A stretch of DNA of 64,000 nucleotides from Acinetobacter sp. CFCC 10889 (GCF_003268395.1 NZ_LQXQ01000004.1:56643-120642), one strand, 5' to 3'; numbered from the stretch's first letter, positions 6,713 to 16,674 are shown. The notes: a model not told the origin generated them from the sequence alone. Made by a program: numbers and translations.

Positions 6713-8059
6713 ATGTTGCTGACCATTCAGCCAGATCAAATACAACAAATTATTCCTGATGCGAATTCAGAAAAAGCCGCAAAGAAATTGGCGAAAGTGA
6801 ATGATTGGAATAATAAAGGTGCTTCCGCAGATCAGTGGGTGTGGGCAGAGATTAAAGGCAGTGCCATTTATCAAAGTGCGATTTTTTTACCGCAATTAAA
6901 ATGTGAATGTAGTTGTCCTAGTTTTAAACGCCCTTGTAAACATGCTTTGGCTTTGCTTTTGGTCTATCAGGAACATCCGCAAGAATTCCACATTCAGGAA
7001 GATGAAACCCAATTCCCCGAGCGTGTGACCAAATGGCGGGATAAACTGACGCAAAGCACCGAGAAAAAAGCCGAGAAAGCCAATAAGCCTGTTGATGAAG
7101 CAGCCCGTGCCAAACGCCAAGAATCACGTGATAAAAAAATTGATCAAGGCATTGAAGCATTACAATTGTGGCTTAAAGATGTGGTGAATTTAGGTTTGGG
7201 AGAAGTACGTTCGCAAAGTGGTCACCAATTTTTCCATGAAATTTCCAGTCGTTTGGTTGATGCTCAAGCTGCAGGGTTGAATGTATGGATTGATGAACTG
7301 TCAAGTTCGCTCTATCAAAGCAATTGGCAACAACAAAGTGCTTTTTGGCTTGCACGTTTATATTTGATTGCTGAACTTTGGCAAAAGCGTGAACAATTGT
7401 CTGAGGATTTACAACACGAATTACGTCAGCTTATGGGCATTAACCTTGCCAGTGATTTTTGGGCGACACAAGCGACTGAAGAATTACAAGTAAGCGTCGT
7501 GGCATCAACGACTCATCCTCTACAACAGTCAAAAGGCAATTTCCGTCGTCAATGGTTGTGGGATGAAAAAACCTTAACAGATCATCTCATTCTTGATTTT
7601 GATATTGCACCGCATACACGTTATGGCATTACCTTGCCCAGTCAACACAGTTTTAAACTGAAAGCACAGCGTTACCCCGGTGTTAAGCAACAACGCTTAA
7701 AACTCGCAGACAATCTGATGCTCAACGAAATTGATGCTGTCAAAATCGAACAGCAACCCCCACAAGGTTTTGCTTCATTTGAAGCTGCTTTGGCAAAACA
7801 TGCCGAAAAACTCAATCAAAATCCAATGCATTTAACCAGTTTTTGGTGGATGAATCCTGTGCGTTTAAGCCAAAAAGATGAGCGTTATTTTCTGATTGAT
7901 GCCACAAACCACATGATGCCGATTGAACTCAATACAGCACAATTTACCAGATTATGGATGATGGTCAGCAATCAACCCTTTTATGCAGGTTTAGAGTGGA
8001 ATGGTTTAGACCTGAAACTGATTAGTCTTTGGCAAGGAGCGCATTACCAATGTCTATAA
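6713..8059 (+). CDS. SWIM zinc-finger protein, first gene of MoxR/VWA operon
   Basis: 448 residues; ATG behind GAAGGA. Near the N-terminus is a SWIM zinc finger, pattern CxCx6CxH in CECSCPSFKRPCKH (residues 64-77), a nucleic-acid or protein-binding module. Then comes a lysine-rich linker (about 110-145) and a long region of unknown fold. Corresponds to E. coli YehQ by domain and neighbourhood. It overlaps the next gene by 10 bases and opens a five-gene operon with DUF5691, a MoxR ATPase, DUF5682 and a VWA protein. SWIM proteins in such clusters are presumed adaptors that recruit a target; that role is inference. No signal or membrane segment. Confidence 0.85.
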   Translation: MLLTIQPDQIQQIIPDANSEKAAKKLAKVNDWNNKGASADQWVWAEIKGSAIYQSAIFLPQLKCECSCPSFKRPCKHALALLLVYQEHPQEFHIQEDETQFPERVTKWRDKLTQSTEKKAEKANKPVDEAARAKRQESRDKKIDQGIEALQLWLKDVVNLGLGEVRSQSGHQFFHEISSRLVDAQAAGLNVWIDELSSSLYQSNWQQQSAFWLARLYLIAELWQKREQLSEDLQHELRQLMGINLASDFWATQATEELQVSVVASTTHPLQQSKGNFRRQWLWDEKTLTDHLILDFDIAPHTRYGITLPSQHSFKLKAQRYPGVKQQRLKLADNLMLNEIDAVKIEQQPPQGFASFEAALAKHAEKLNQNPMHLTSFWWMNPVRLSQKDERYFLIDATNHMMPIELNTAQFTRLWMMVSNQPFYAGLEWNGLDLKLISLWQGAHYQCL

Positions 8060-9639
8060 GCTCACCTTTAGCACAATTTACCAAACAACTTGAACTTAAA
8101 TTGACACTTGGGCAGCATTATCAGCAACCGATTCAAGTGCCTGCGCCAATTTCTGAATTTGTCAGTGATGAAAATGATTTACTCGGTTTAAATTTGCAAT
8201 GGACGCTGTTCCAAGTGTCTGCACAACAAGCCTATCCGTGTTCTGAGCAACAGTTGGCAACTTTGGCAGATGATGAAATGCCATTTACGCCAAGTACACA
8301 GGGCATTAACAGTGTGATTCAAAGCATTGTGCAACTGAATCAATATAATTTTCAGTATGAAAAATCGGCTTGGCTGAATTATATTTTACACCTGATTCGT
8401 TTACAGAAACATGCTATTGCACCGCACTTGGTTTTAGATGTGTTAGACGTGGCAAATAACGATTTGCTTTTGGCTGAAACCTTGCCTGAGCGTAGTTATA
8501 AACTACAAGATTTGCGTCAGGATAATCGCTTGAAAGTGGCGAAAATCCTGCGTGATTGTCTGATTCAACAACAGCCAATGGATGAAGAAGATGCAAAATT
8601 TGCAAGTTTAAGTAAAGGTCCTGCTGAACGCCTGATTCAAAATTTAAGCCTTGAACATGCCGATTTTATTCATACACATTTTGAAATGTTATGGAAGCGT
8701 TTGGGCAAAGATCAGCGTGAAGAATGGATTAAAAAAACGCCTTTTGCATTTTTTGCGCCACATGTTGAGTATTTAACCGCATTGCATCAAAAGAAACCTG
8801 AACAGGCTTTAGGGCAAGGTTTGCATTATTTATTCCTGCACAATTCTGAACATCCTTATACGCAAAAATTGCATGCGTTATTGCAAAATGTACTTGAATT
8901 TGATGCTAAAAATCGTTGCATGATTGTGCGTATGAGTATTGAAATTGATGAACAATTACAACAACTGAATATCATCAATTACACTGCCAATGGTAATGAA
9001 CGTAAAACCTTAAAAGCCCTTGATGTGCAAGAAAACTTAATCAAGTTTTCACAGTCGAGTAAAGCCGAAGAGTATTTATATTCTATTTTAACGGCGATGC
9101 CACTGTCCTATTGGCAACAAATTTTTCCAACATGGGAAAGCTTACTGAAGCTGAAATATAAAAATCAGCGCAATCATATTTTAGATGCCTTTTGTTTCCG
9201 ATGCTTTCATGAGCAACGTACTGATTTAGCAGAATGGCTCTACGAGAATTATCTCGCAGAACTCGAAAGCATGCGTTTTGCATCCAATCTGCAATATCTC
9301 TATCCGCTTTTGGCAACAGAAAAACGTGATCATTTGATGTTGCAACATTTACGTCAAGCACGTAAACGTCATGAGCCTGATTTTTTATTGGATGTTTGGA
9401 AAACCTTGCCTTTGCCTGCATCAAGTATTGGCATTTTGTCCAAAGATTTAACTGAGCGTTTATTGGCGGAAATCTATCTGCAAGAAGAACAGGAATATGC
9501 CTATTTACTCCATCCACTGTATGAATGGTTGGTGGTTTATGGCTATCCGACTGAAATTAGCCCACTGAAAGATTTAGATTCAAGCCGTTTTAACATTTTA
9601 AATCGCATTGCCCAACAAAAACTGGCATTGCTTGCGTAA
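8050..9639 (+). CDS. DUF5691 family protein
   Basis: 529 residues from the ATG preceded by AAGGAG; an in-frame TTG 21 bases earlier is ignored. Large, helical, soluble protein without membrane segments, matching DUF5691 by its place between SWIM and MoxR genes and by its helical-repeat character (many L-x2-L-x3 segments, for example LAEWLYENYLAELESMRF). The family is known only as a companion of SWIM/MoxR/VWA clusters. Translationally coupled to the SWIM gene through the overlap, 39 bases before the ATPase gene. Likely a scaffold or substrate-binding subunit; no catalytic motif seen. Confidence 0.75.
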   Translation: MSISSPLAQFTKQLELKLTLGQHYQQPIQVPAPISEFVSDENDLLGLNLQWTLFQVSAQQAYPCSEQQLATLADDEMPFTPSTQGINSVIQSIVQLNQYNFQYEKSAWLNYILHLIRLQKHAIAPHLVLDVLDVANNDLLLAETLPERSYKLQDLRQDNRLKVAKILRDCLIQQQPMDEEDAKFASLSKGPAERLIQNLSLEHADFIHTHFEMLWKRLGKDQREEWIKKTPFAFFAPHVEYLTALHQKKPEQALGQGLHYLFLHNSEHPYTQKLHALLQNVLEFDAKNRCMIVRMSIEIDEQLQQLNIINYTANGNERKTLKALDVQENLIKFSQSSKAEEYLYSILTAMPLSYWQQIFPTWESLLKLKYKNQRNHILDAFCFRCFHEQRTDLAEWLYENYLAELESMRFASNLQYLYPLLATEKRDHLMLQHLRQARKRHEPDFLLDVWKTLPLPASSIGILSKDLTERLLAEIYLQEEQEYAYLLHPLYEWLVVYGYPTEISPLKDLDSSRFNILNRIAQQKLALLA

Positions 9640-9678
9640 CAAAACATCATTTTAATTTTAGATAAAAAGGACACTGAC

Positions 9679-10758
9679 ATGAGTCAAGTTTTACGTGCGA
9701 AAGCAGAACAACAATATGCCCATGAATTGGCAGCTTTAAAAGAACACGATAAAAAACAACGTCCTGCACAATGGGAACTCTCACCCAATGCAGTTGTGGA
9801 TTATTTGATGGGAACAACTTTACCCGATGGTACTGAAATTTCAGCAAAATATATTGGTAATCGCCGTTTGATGGAAATTGCAGTGGCAACCTTAGCCACC
9901 GACCGTGCTTTATTATTGTTGGGTGTGCCGGGAACTGCAAAATCTTGGGTATCTGAACATTTAGCAGCTGCGATTAGTGGTAACAGTACCTTGCTCATTC
10001 AAGGGACTGCAGGTACGAGTGAAGATACTTTACGTTATAGTTGGAACTACGCACAGTTACTTGCCAAAGGACCAACTGAAGACGCACTTGTACAAAGCCC
10101 GATGTTACGTGCGATGCGTACAGGGAAAATCGCCCGTATTGAAGAACTCACTCGTATTCCTGCCGATGTGCAAGATACTTTAATTACCTTATTGTCAGAA
10201 AAAAATCTACCTGTGCCTGAACTTGGTATTGAATATCAAGCGGTACAAGGTTTTAGCGTGATTGCCACTGCCAATAACCGTGACAAAGGTGTCAATGAAC
10301 TTTCATCTGCATTAAAGCGTCGTTTTAATACCGTGATTCTGCCACCGCCTGCGACCATTGCCGAAGAAATTGAAATCGTACAACAACGTGTGGCCTCTTT
10401 AGGTCGTAGTTTATCTTTACCTGAAATTCAGCCACTTGATCAGCATATTAAAACCCTCGTCACCATTTTCCGTGAATTGCGTGAAGGTAAAACTGTCGAT
10501 GGTAAACAAAAACTGAAAAGTACCACAGGCACGCTTTCAACTGCTGAAGCCATTTCTGTGATGAGCCACAGTTGGGCGATGTCAGGACATTTTGGTGATG
10601 GCAGTTTAAATGCGCATGACTTGGTTGCAGGTTTACAAGGTGCGATTGTGAAAGACCCTGTGCAAGATGTGGTGCCATGGAAAGAATATGTTGAGACTGT
10701 GATTAAACAGCGTGAAGGTTGGAACGAGATTTATCAAGCATGCCGAGATTTAGAATAA
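9679..10758 (+). CDS. MoxR-family AAA+ ATPase (YehL-like)
   Basis: 359 residues, ATG behind AAAAAGGA. Walker A GVPGTAKS (82-89), Walker B region ARIEEL (152-157, with the E-E pair in place of the more usual DE), sensor 1 ATANNRD (196-202) and an arginine-containing ALKRRFN (about 210-216) define an AAA+ ATPase of the MoxR group. MoxR proteins work as chaperone-like remodellers or metal-insertion motors with VWA-domain partners. Here the VWA gene is in the same operon, with DUF5682 between. Resembles E. coli YehL in length and context. Cytoplasmic hexamer expected. Substrate unknown. Confidence 0.9.
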   Translation: MSQVLRAKAEQQYAHELAALKEHDKKQRPAQWELSPNAVVDYLMGTTLPDGTEISAKYIGNRRLMEIAVATLATDRALLLLGVPGTAKSWVSEHLAAAISGNSTLLIQGTAGTSEDTLRYSWNYAQLLAKGPTEDALVQSPMLRAMRTGKIARIEELTRIPADVQDTLITLLSEKNLPVPELGIEYQAVQGFSVIATANNRDKGVNELSSALKRRFNTVILPPPATIAEEIEIVQQRVASLGRSLSLPEIQPLDQHIKTLVTIFRELREGKTVDGKQKLKSTTGTLSTAEAISVMSHSWAMSGHFGDGSLNAHDLVAGLQGAIVKDPVQDVVPWKEYVETVIKQREGWNEIYQACRDLE

Positions 10759-10790
10759 TTTTACAATAATTATAATCGAAGGATTTGCCC

Positions 10791-13244
10791 ATGCATTATA
10801 TTTTAGGGATACGTCATCATGGTCCCGGCTCTGCACGTAGTGTGTTAAATGCACTACAGCAGTTGCAACCTGACTGTATTCTTGTCGAAGGACCACCCGA
10901 TGCCAATGAACGCATTGCACAGCTCAGTCATGCTGAGATTGAGCCACCGATTGCGTTACTCATTAATACACCTGTACAAAAGGATGAACGCCCACGTGCT
11001 GTATTTTATCCTTTTGCAGAGTTTTCACCTGAATGGCAAGCCTTACAATTTGCCTTAAAATATCAAATTCATACTGAGTTTATGGATTTGGCGTGTCAGC
11101 ATCGTTTTGCTTTGGAAAAACAAGCCGAAGAAGCTCGACGTGCTGTTGAAACAGAGGAAAATGCGGATTCAGAAAATGAACAAGCTGATGAATCTGTAAA
11201 TGATAATGTCGATGAAGATTTATCGGCTGCTGTAGATGAAAATGTTCAAGACGAAATTGAAATCTCAGATGAAGAACGTAAATTTCTACAATATCGTCAT
11301 GACCCAATTGCCCTCCTTGCCCATCAAGCAGGCTATCAGGACAGCGAACGTTTTTGGGAACATTTGGTCGAGCAACAACCGCATGCAGGCGATATGTTTC
11401 AATCCATCAATGAAGCGATGGCAGAAATTCGGGATTATTTAAACAGTTTAAATCCGCATATAGAAGCAGATGAAGAACAATTGTTAGAAGAATACCGTGA
11501 AGCGTCGATGCGAAAAATCATCCGCCAAGCACAGAAGCAAGGCTTTGAACGTATTGTGGTGATTTGTGGTGCATGGCATGCGCCTGCATTGGTCGATTTA
11601 AAAAGCACTTTAAAGGACGATAATCAGCTTTTAAAAGGTTTGCCAAAAACCAAAATCGAATCGGCATGGATCGCGTGGACACATGGGCGTTTGCATCGTC
11701 AAAGTGGTTATGGTGCAGGCATTCAAGCGGTGGGTTGGTATGCGCATTTATGGAAGCATTATCAACGAGCACTTGAAGGCAATATTGATGCTGAAAAAAT
11801 CAGTATTGATTGGCTCAGTCAATTTGCCAATGCCTTGCGTGAAGCGGGACATGATGCTTCAAGTGCGCAAATTATTGATGCCACACAGTTGATTCAATCA
11901 TTACTTGAATTGCGTGAACGTCGTATTCCTGATCTAGAGGATTTAAGCGAAGCCATCCGCAGTGTGTTACATCATGGTTATGATCTGCCTGAACCGATTA
12001 TGAACCAAATGCTGTTGGCGGAAAAATTGGGGCATTTACCTGAAGATTATTCTGAATTGCCGATTCAGCAAGATTTTCTAAAACAATGTAAATCTTTGCG
12101 TTTAAAGCTTGAAGCGGTACATCGTGGTGTAGAACTTGATTTGCGTCAGTCTTTTGATTTAAGTAAAAGTCAGTTTTTCCATCGGGTGAATTTACTCGGT
12201 TTGGCATGGGCAGAATTGCAAAATCATTCCTCAGGTCGTGGTAATTATAAAGAACATTGGCAATTGTCATGGCAACCTGAAAGCAGTTTGTATCTGAATG
12301 AAATGTCGCTATGGGGTTATACCATTGCTGACGCAGCAGCAAGTATAGTGCGGGATAAAATTGAGCAAAGTGATGATTTAGCAACGGTTGCTAAATATAT
12401 CGAGCAGATTTTATTGGCAGGGCTAGACCATAGTTTGCCACTTGCTTTGCAACGTCTACAGTCACTTTCGACCTTACATCAAGACCCTGATGTCATGCTT
12501 GCGACCTTAAAGCCCTTGGTCACAGCGTTGCGTTATGGCAGTGTACGCCAATTTTCTGAACATGAATTGTTGCAAATTATCGAACAACTCAGTGTGCGAT
12601 TAATGCTGTCTTTACCACAATATTGTCAGTCTATTAATGATGATATGGCACAGCAAACGGCGCAACAACTCAACGGTTTATATTTACTGTTACAGCGTTT
12701 GGACAATGCAACCTTAACGCAATATTGGCAAGAACTCGTTCTGACTTTAATGCAACAAAGCTATATGAATGGTTATTTGCATGGTTTTGTCACCAAACTA
12801 GCCAAACAACAGCAATTACTTGATTTAGATGAGATTGAGTATTATCTGTCACAAGCATTATCTGTGGGGCAAACTGTCGATTATAGTGCGGGTTGGTTTG
12901 AAGGTTTTATCAGTGATCAAGCCCTATTATTGTTACATGAAGACAATTTATGGAACTTGGTGAATGCATGGTTGGGCGATTTACCTGAAGAACAATTTAT
13001 TAACATTTTGCCGATTTTACGTCGTTCAACGAGTAAGTTCAGTCCGAGTGAATCGGCAAAAATTGCTGAAAAAGCGGCTTCGGGCGTTACAGTGCATATC
13101 GCACAATTACCACATCAGTTTAATGTAGAACGTGGATATGCCACTTTGCTAAGTTTAAAAAACTTACTGCATCCGCAAGCTGTCGATGCAAAAGCTAAAG
13201 ATGCAAAAGTAGATCTTAAAGAGGGTTCTGATGTCACAAGTTAA
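10791..13244 (+). CDS. DUF5682 family protein (YehM-like)
   Basis: 817 residues from the ATG 8 bases after CGAAGGA. The N-terminus GIRHHGPGSARS (6-17), followed by VEGPPD (32-37) and later ICGAWHAPAL (about 257-266), resembles the histidine/glutamate landmarks of the TraB/ChaN-type (TIKI-like) fold, with a possible metal or heme site; this is inference. A very acidic insert (about residues 118-160, runs of E/D) separates the two halves. The rest is a long helical region. Follows the MoxR gene by 32 bases and overlaps the VWA gene by 14, so all are translated together. Equivalent to E. coli YehM. No signal peptide. Confidence 0.8.
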   Translation: MHYILGIRHHGPGSARSVLNALQQLQPDCILVEGPPDANERIAQLSHAEIEPPIALLINTPVQKDERPRAVFYPFAEFSPEWQALQFALKYQIHTEFMDLACQHRFALEKQAEEARRAVETEENADSENEQADESVNDNVDEDLSAAVDENVQDEIEISDEERKFLQYRHDPIALLAHQAGYQDSERFWEHLVEQQPHAGDMFQSINEAMAEIRDYLNSLNPHIEADEEQLLEEYREASMRKIIRQAQKQGFERIVVICGAWHAPALVDLKSTLKDDNQLLKGLPKTKIESAWIAWTHGRLHRQSGYGAGIQAVGWYAHLWKHYQRALEGNIDAEKISIDWLSQFANALREAGHDASSAQIIDATQLIQSLLELRERRIPDLEDLSEAIRSVLHHGYDLPEPIMNQMLLAEKLGHLPEDYSELPIQQDFLKQCKSLRLKLEAVHRGVELDLRQSFDLSKSQFFHRVNLLGLAWAELQNHSSGRGNYKEHWQLSWQPESSLYLNEMSLWGYTIADAAASIVRDKIEQSDDLATVAKYIEQILLAGLDHSLPLALQRLQSLSTLHQDPDVMLATLKPLVTALRYGSVRQFSEHELLQIIEQLSVRLMLSLPQYCQSINDDMAQQTAQQLNGLYLLLQRLDNATLTQYWQELVLTLMQQSYMNGYLHGFVTKLAKQQQLLDLDEIEYYLSQALSVGQTVDYSAGWFEGFISDQALLLLHEDNLWNLVNAWLGDLPEEQFINILPILRRSTSKFSPSESAKIAEKAASGVTVHIAQLPHQFNVERGYATLLSLKNLLHPQAVDAKAKDAKVDLKEGSDVTS

Positions 13245-14385
13245 TCAAAGTACCCAAGAACAAGAACGACGTTGGCGTTTAATTTTAGGTCAACGTCCTG
13301 AACAAGCAGCACCTGAATATTGGTCAAGTGATGATGAAAATATGTATCAATGCTTGGATGTGCTGTATAACGAAGAAAAACAACGTGGCGGTTTGGGACG
13401 TTCTAGCCCTAAAATTGCCAAATGGCTCGGTGATATTCGCCAATATTTTCCAAGTTCAGTGGTGCAAATTATTCAAAAAGATGCGCTTGAACGGCTGAAT
13501 CTACAACAAATGTTGTTAGAACCTGAATTGCTTGAAAATATTGAAGTGGATATTCATTTGGTTTCGACTTTAATCGGTTTAAATCATTTAATGCCTGATC
13601 AAACCAAAGAAACTGCACGGATTGTAGTGCGTAAATTGGTGGAAGACATTGAGCGTCGTTTAAGACAAAGTTTGGAGCAAGCGATTCAAGGCTCAGTCAA
13701 TCGTTCTGCGCATACTCGTCGCCCGAAACGCATTCAGGATATTAATTGGCATCGCACCATTCAAGCCAATTTAAAACATTGGCAAGAAGAATACAAAACC
13801 ATTATTCCTGAACAATTACATGGACATCCACGTCAGCGCAGTTCCTTAAAAGACATTGTGCTGTGTGTCGATCAAAGTGGTTCGATGGCGCCATCGGTGG
13901 TGTATTCAAGTATTTTTGCCGCAGTCATGGCGAGTATTCGGGCAGTCACCACGCAAATGGTGGTGTTTGATACGCAAATTGTTGATTTAACACCATTGCT
14001 TGAAGACCCTGTCGATGTGCTGTTTGGTACGCAACTTGGCGGGGGGACGGACATTGCCAAAGCGATTAAATATTGTCGTGGTAAAATCACCCGCCCTGAA
14101 GATACGATTTTTGTCTTGGTGACGGATTTGTGTGAAGGTGGCAGTGAACAACAACTGTTTAAACAAGTTGCTGAAATGCTGAATAGTGGTGTACAGATTG
14201 TGACCTTACTTGCACTGTCAGACGAGGGAACTCCTTATTATGACCGTGAAAATGCACAAAAATTTGCCGCTTTAGGGATTCCGACCTTTGCTTGTACGCC
14301 TGATCAATTTCCTGAATTGATGGCAAAAGCCATTGAGAAACAGGACATCAATGCGTGGTATGCAGCGCAACAACAGAAAAAATAA
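13231..14385 (+). CDS. VWA (CoxE-like) domain protein (YehP-like)
   Basis: 384 residues. The C-terminal half is a von Willebrand A domain with an intact metal-ion-dependent adhesion site: D214-x-S216-x-S218 in VDQSGSMA, T273 in GGGTDIAKAI and D299 in LVTDLCEGG. The N-terminal half is helical. VWA proteins of this type bind the MoxR ATPase and hand it substrates through the Mg2+ site. Start overlaps the end of the DUF5682 gene by 14 bases. Last gene of the operon; a hairpin follows 30 bases after the stop. Equivalent to E. coli YehP. Cytoplasmic. Confidence 0.88.
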   Translation: MSQVNQSTQEQERRWRLILGQRPEQAAPEYWSSDDENMYQCLDVLYNEEKQRGGLGRSSPKIAKWLGDIRQYFPSSVVQIIQKDALERLNLQQMLLEPELLENIEVDIHLVSTLIGLNHLMPDQTKETARIVVRKLVEDIERRLRQSLEQAIQGSVNRSAHTRRPKRIQDINWHRTIQANLKHWQEEYKTIIPEQLHGHPRQRSSLKDIVLCVDQSGSMAPSVVYSSIFAAVMASIRAVTTQMVVFDTQIVDLTPLLEDPVDVLFGTQLGGGTDIAKAIKYCRGKITRPEDTIFVLVTDLCEGGSEQQLFKQVAEMLNSGVQIVTLLALSDEGTPYYDRENAQKFAALGIPTFACTPDQFPELMAKAIEKQDINAWYAAQQQKK

Positions 14386-14415
14386 GCACATCAACAGATA
14401 ATACATCAGCGCAAA

Positions 14416-14450
14416 AAATCAAGGTCGTGTTAACACTGCCTTGATTTATC
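14416..14450 (+). terminator. Terminator of SWIM-MoxR-VWA operon
   Basis: Stem AAATCAAGG / CCTTGATTT enclosing an inner GTGTTAACAC palindrome; only a short T run follows. Confidence 0.6.
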
Positions 14451-14574
14451 AATCAACAGCATAGCCACAGTGAATATTTAAAATTTGACTTAGATAGAGT
14501 ATGAATCAAAACTTAATTTAAAACATTGATTTGTATAATATGAAGCAAGCCATGAAAATAAGTATGAGAAAAAT

Positions 14575-14913
14575 ATGAAAATTTATCGTTTTTTAACTGT
14601 TTGTCTTTTAACTTTTATACTGACTGCATGTGGTGATTTGGCGAATTTTAAAGAGCAAGCCGATGAAAAATTTGGCGATCAACATTTTAAAACAGCCATT
14701 GCCTTGATTGAACTGCATAAAGTCCGCTTTGGAGAATATCCACAAAGTTTGGATGATCTGCAGTTTACAGGTGATTGGGATATGATGGCACTCAGCTCAG
14801 TCAATTATACCAAACTTGATCAAGGTTATGATCTTGACATTACAACAGGTTGGGTTGGACAACAAAATTGGATTATCCAAAAGAGTTTTGCAAGGTTTAG
14901 GATTAAAAAATAG
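14575..14913 (+). CDS. Small lipoprotein, uncharacterised
   Basis: 112 residues. Signal peptide with lipobox LTAC at residues 16-19, so Cys19 is the lipidated residue; the mature protein begins with Gly-Asp, and Asp after Cys+1 favours inner-membrane or uncertain retention. A helix ALIELHKVRFGEYPQSLDDLQF resembles the pseudopilin/GspG-like motif where a long helix is followed by a YP-SLxDL turn. Function unknown. Monocistronic, between the VWA operon and a diguanylate cyclase gene. Confidence 0.7.
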   Translation: MKIYRFLTVCLLTFILTACGDLANFKEQADEKFGDQHFKTAIALIELHKVRFGEYPQSLDDLQFTGDWDMMALSSVNYTKLDQGYDLDITTGWVGQQNWIIQKSFARFRIKK

Positions 14914-15046
14914 CAATGCCAAATAGCCAATTTGGAGTGTTTAAAAAGGTATAATCATTCTTTTAGATTTTTTGAGTGTATTGGTTAATTTAAAACTTGG
15001 TAAAAAATGTTAGATTTAAGTCTATGTATTTCAGGTAAAAGTTAAG

Positions 15047-15898
15047 ATGCCGAACACAAATAGAATTGAGAGCCTACTGTCAAAGTATGCTTGGGGGAGA
15101 CGAGCGACGATCCTCTTCATTCTTTTGATCTGGGGATGGATTGACATCGCAACAGGCTATGAATACTCTTTTGCCGTGTTTTATTTAGTTCCTGTGTCAA
15201 TTGCTGCATGGTTAGACAATAAAAAAGTAACAGTTTTAACCATTATTGCATCTGGATTAACATGGTTATATGCCGATTATGTAGCAGGACATCATTATTC
15301 AAATGTTGTGATTCCTTATTGGAATGCCATTGTGCGCTTAGGTTTCTTTAGTGTTGTTGCACTTTTGCTAATAAAAGTACGTGAAAATTTAACTGCAATG
15401 ACTGAAATGGCAATGCGAGATAATTTAACTTCATTGCATAATACACGTGCATTTTTTATTCAATATCATCAGATTAGAGCACAGAAAACCAAAATAGGGC
15501 AGACCGTAGCTGTTGCGTTAATTGATATGGATGGTTTTAAAGCGGTGAATGATCATCATGGGCATAGTGTTGGAGATGAGGTTCTCATCGCTTTTGCACA
15601 AGTGTTGAAAAATGTGGCTCGTAGCGGTGATATTGTGGCTCGTATGGGCGGTGATGAATTTATCATGATCTTAAAAGATACTGATCAAAATGGTATGGAA
15701 ATATTTGAGAAAAGACTGCGAGCTGTATTTTTAGAGAGTGAATTAAAGCAAAAATATGGGGTAGATTTTAGTATGGGGGTGCGTATATTTAAGCATTTAC
15801 CACGAAATTTAGACGATGCAACCCATCAAGCAGATCAACTGATGTATCAGTCTAAAGCACAAGGCAAATCGCAAACTACTGTAAGTTTAGAAGTTTAG
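15047..15898 (+). CDS. Membrane-bound diguanylate cyclase
   Basis: 283 residues. The N-terminal 110 residues form four or five membrane helices (TILFILLIWGWIDIA, FAVFYLVPVSIAAWL, VLTIIASGLTWLYA, LGFFSVVALLLI), an integral-membrane sensor of unknown ligand. Residues 120-283 are a GGDEF domain with the intact active site RMGGDEF (199-205), metal-binding D160 region LIDMDGFKAVND, and an inhibitory I-site R192-x2-D195 five residues before GGDEF. It makes cyclic di-GMP from two GTP, with product inhibition likely. No EAL domain. Monocistronic. Confidence 0.88.
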   Translation: MPNTNRIESLLSKYAWGRRATILFILLIWGWIDIATGYEYSFAVFYLVPVSIAAWLDNKKVTVLTIIASGLTWLYADYVAGHHYSNVVIPYWNAIVRLGFFSVVALLLIKVRENLTAMTEMAMRDNLTSLHNTRAFFIQYHQIRAQKTKIGQTVAVALIDMDGFKAVNDHHGHSVGDEVLIAFAQVLKNVARSGDIVARMGGDEFIMILKDTDQNGMEIFEKRLRAVFLESELKQKYGVDFSMGVRIFKHLPRNLDDATHQADQLMYQSKAQGKSQTTVSLEV

Positions 15899-15983
15899 CT
15901 TTGATAGCGTTGAAGTAGTTTTTACTGGCATGTATATGGATTAAAATCTAAAATTCGCCCACATTTTTAAAAATTCGACTGTT

Positions 15984-16649
15984 ATGCCTTTAGACGACAA
16001 CTTTATTTATATGCCTCCGCAAGACGAATTGTCTATTTTATATGAAGATGATGATTTGGTGGTGATTGAAAAGCCTGCGGGCTTGTTGTCTGTGCCAGGG
16101 CGCTTACCTGAACATCATGATAGTGCTTACTTTCGAGTATTAGAAAAATTTCCTCATGCAAAAATAACCCATCGTTTGGATATGGCAACCTCTGGAATTC
16201 TGATGTTTGCTAAACATCGAGATGCCGAAGTTGCGGTGAGTAAAATGTTCCAAGCGCGTACTGTAGAAAAAAATTATGTTGCTCTGGTACAAGGGAAATT
16301 GTCAGAGGAGGGTAGTGTTGATGTGCCATTGATTACCGATTGGGAAAATCGCCCCCGCCAGATGGTACATTTTGAACTCGGTAAAACGGCGAAAACTTTA
16401 TATAAAAAAATTAGTTATGATGTGGAGCAAGACATTAGCCGAGTTCTCCTCACTCCGATTACAGGGCGTTCACATCAGTTACGTGTACACATGATGCACA
16501 TTGGACATCCGATTACAGGCGATAAAATTTATCATCCTGAGCCAACCCGCAGTCCATTAAAACGTATGGCATTGCATGCGAGTTATTTGGCATTTACCCA
16601 ACCTCTAAGTGGCAAACCGCTAGAAATTCGGGGAAATGTGCCTTTTTAA
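15984..16649 (+). CDS. rluA: RluA-family pseudouridine synthase
   Basis: 221 residues, the size of E. coli RluA, with no S4 domain. Catalytic motif HRLDMATSGILMF (D is the nucleophile) and the family's GRSHQLRVHMMHIGHPITGD motif near the C-terminus. RluA isomerises U746 of 23S rRNA and U32 of several tRNAs; assignment to RluA rather than RluC/D rests on the lack of an S4 domain and on length. The start ATG has a weak ribosome site. The next gene begins 25 bases after the stop. Confidence 0.85.
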   Translation: MPLDDNFIYMPPQDELSILYEDDDLVVIEKPAGLLSVPGRLPEHHDSAYFRVLEKFPHAKITHRLDMATSGILMFAKHRDAEVAVSKMFQARTVEKNYVALVQGKLSEEGSVDVPLITDWENRPRQMVHFELGKTAKTLYKKISYDVEQDISRVLLTPITGRSHQLRVHMMHIGHPITGDKIYHPEPTRSPLKRMALHASYLAFTQPLSGKPLEIRGNVPF

Positions 16650-16674
16650 ATTTTGATTTTATGTGGAGCAAATA

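Noticed and set aside
11998..12384. Antisense open frame inside the DUF5682 gene
   Set aside because: No start signal and no recognisable domain; the sense gene is continuous.
9679..14385. Magnesium/cobalt chelatase (ChlI/ChlD or CobN-type) reading of the MoxR-VWA genes
   Set aside because: The ATPase and VWA are separate MoxR/CoxE-type proteins with DUF5682 between, and no large chelatase subunit is present.
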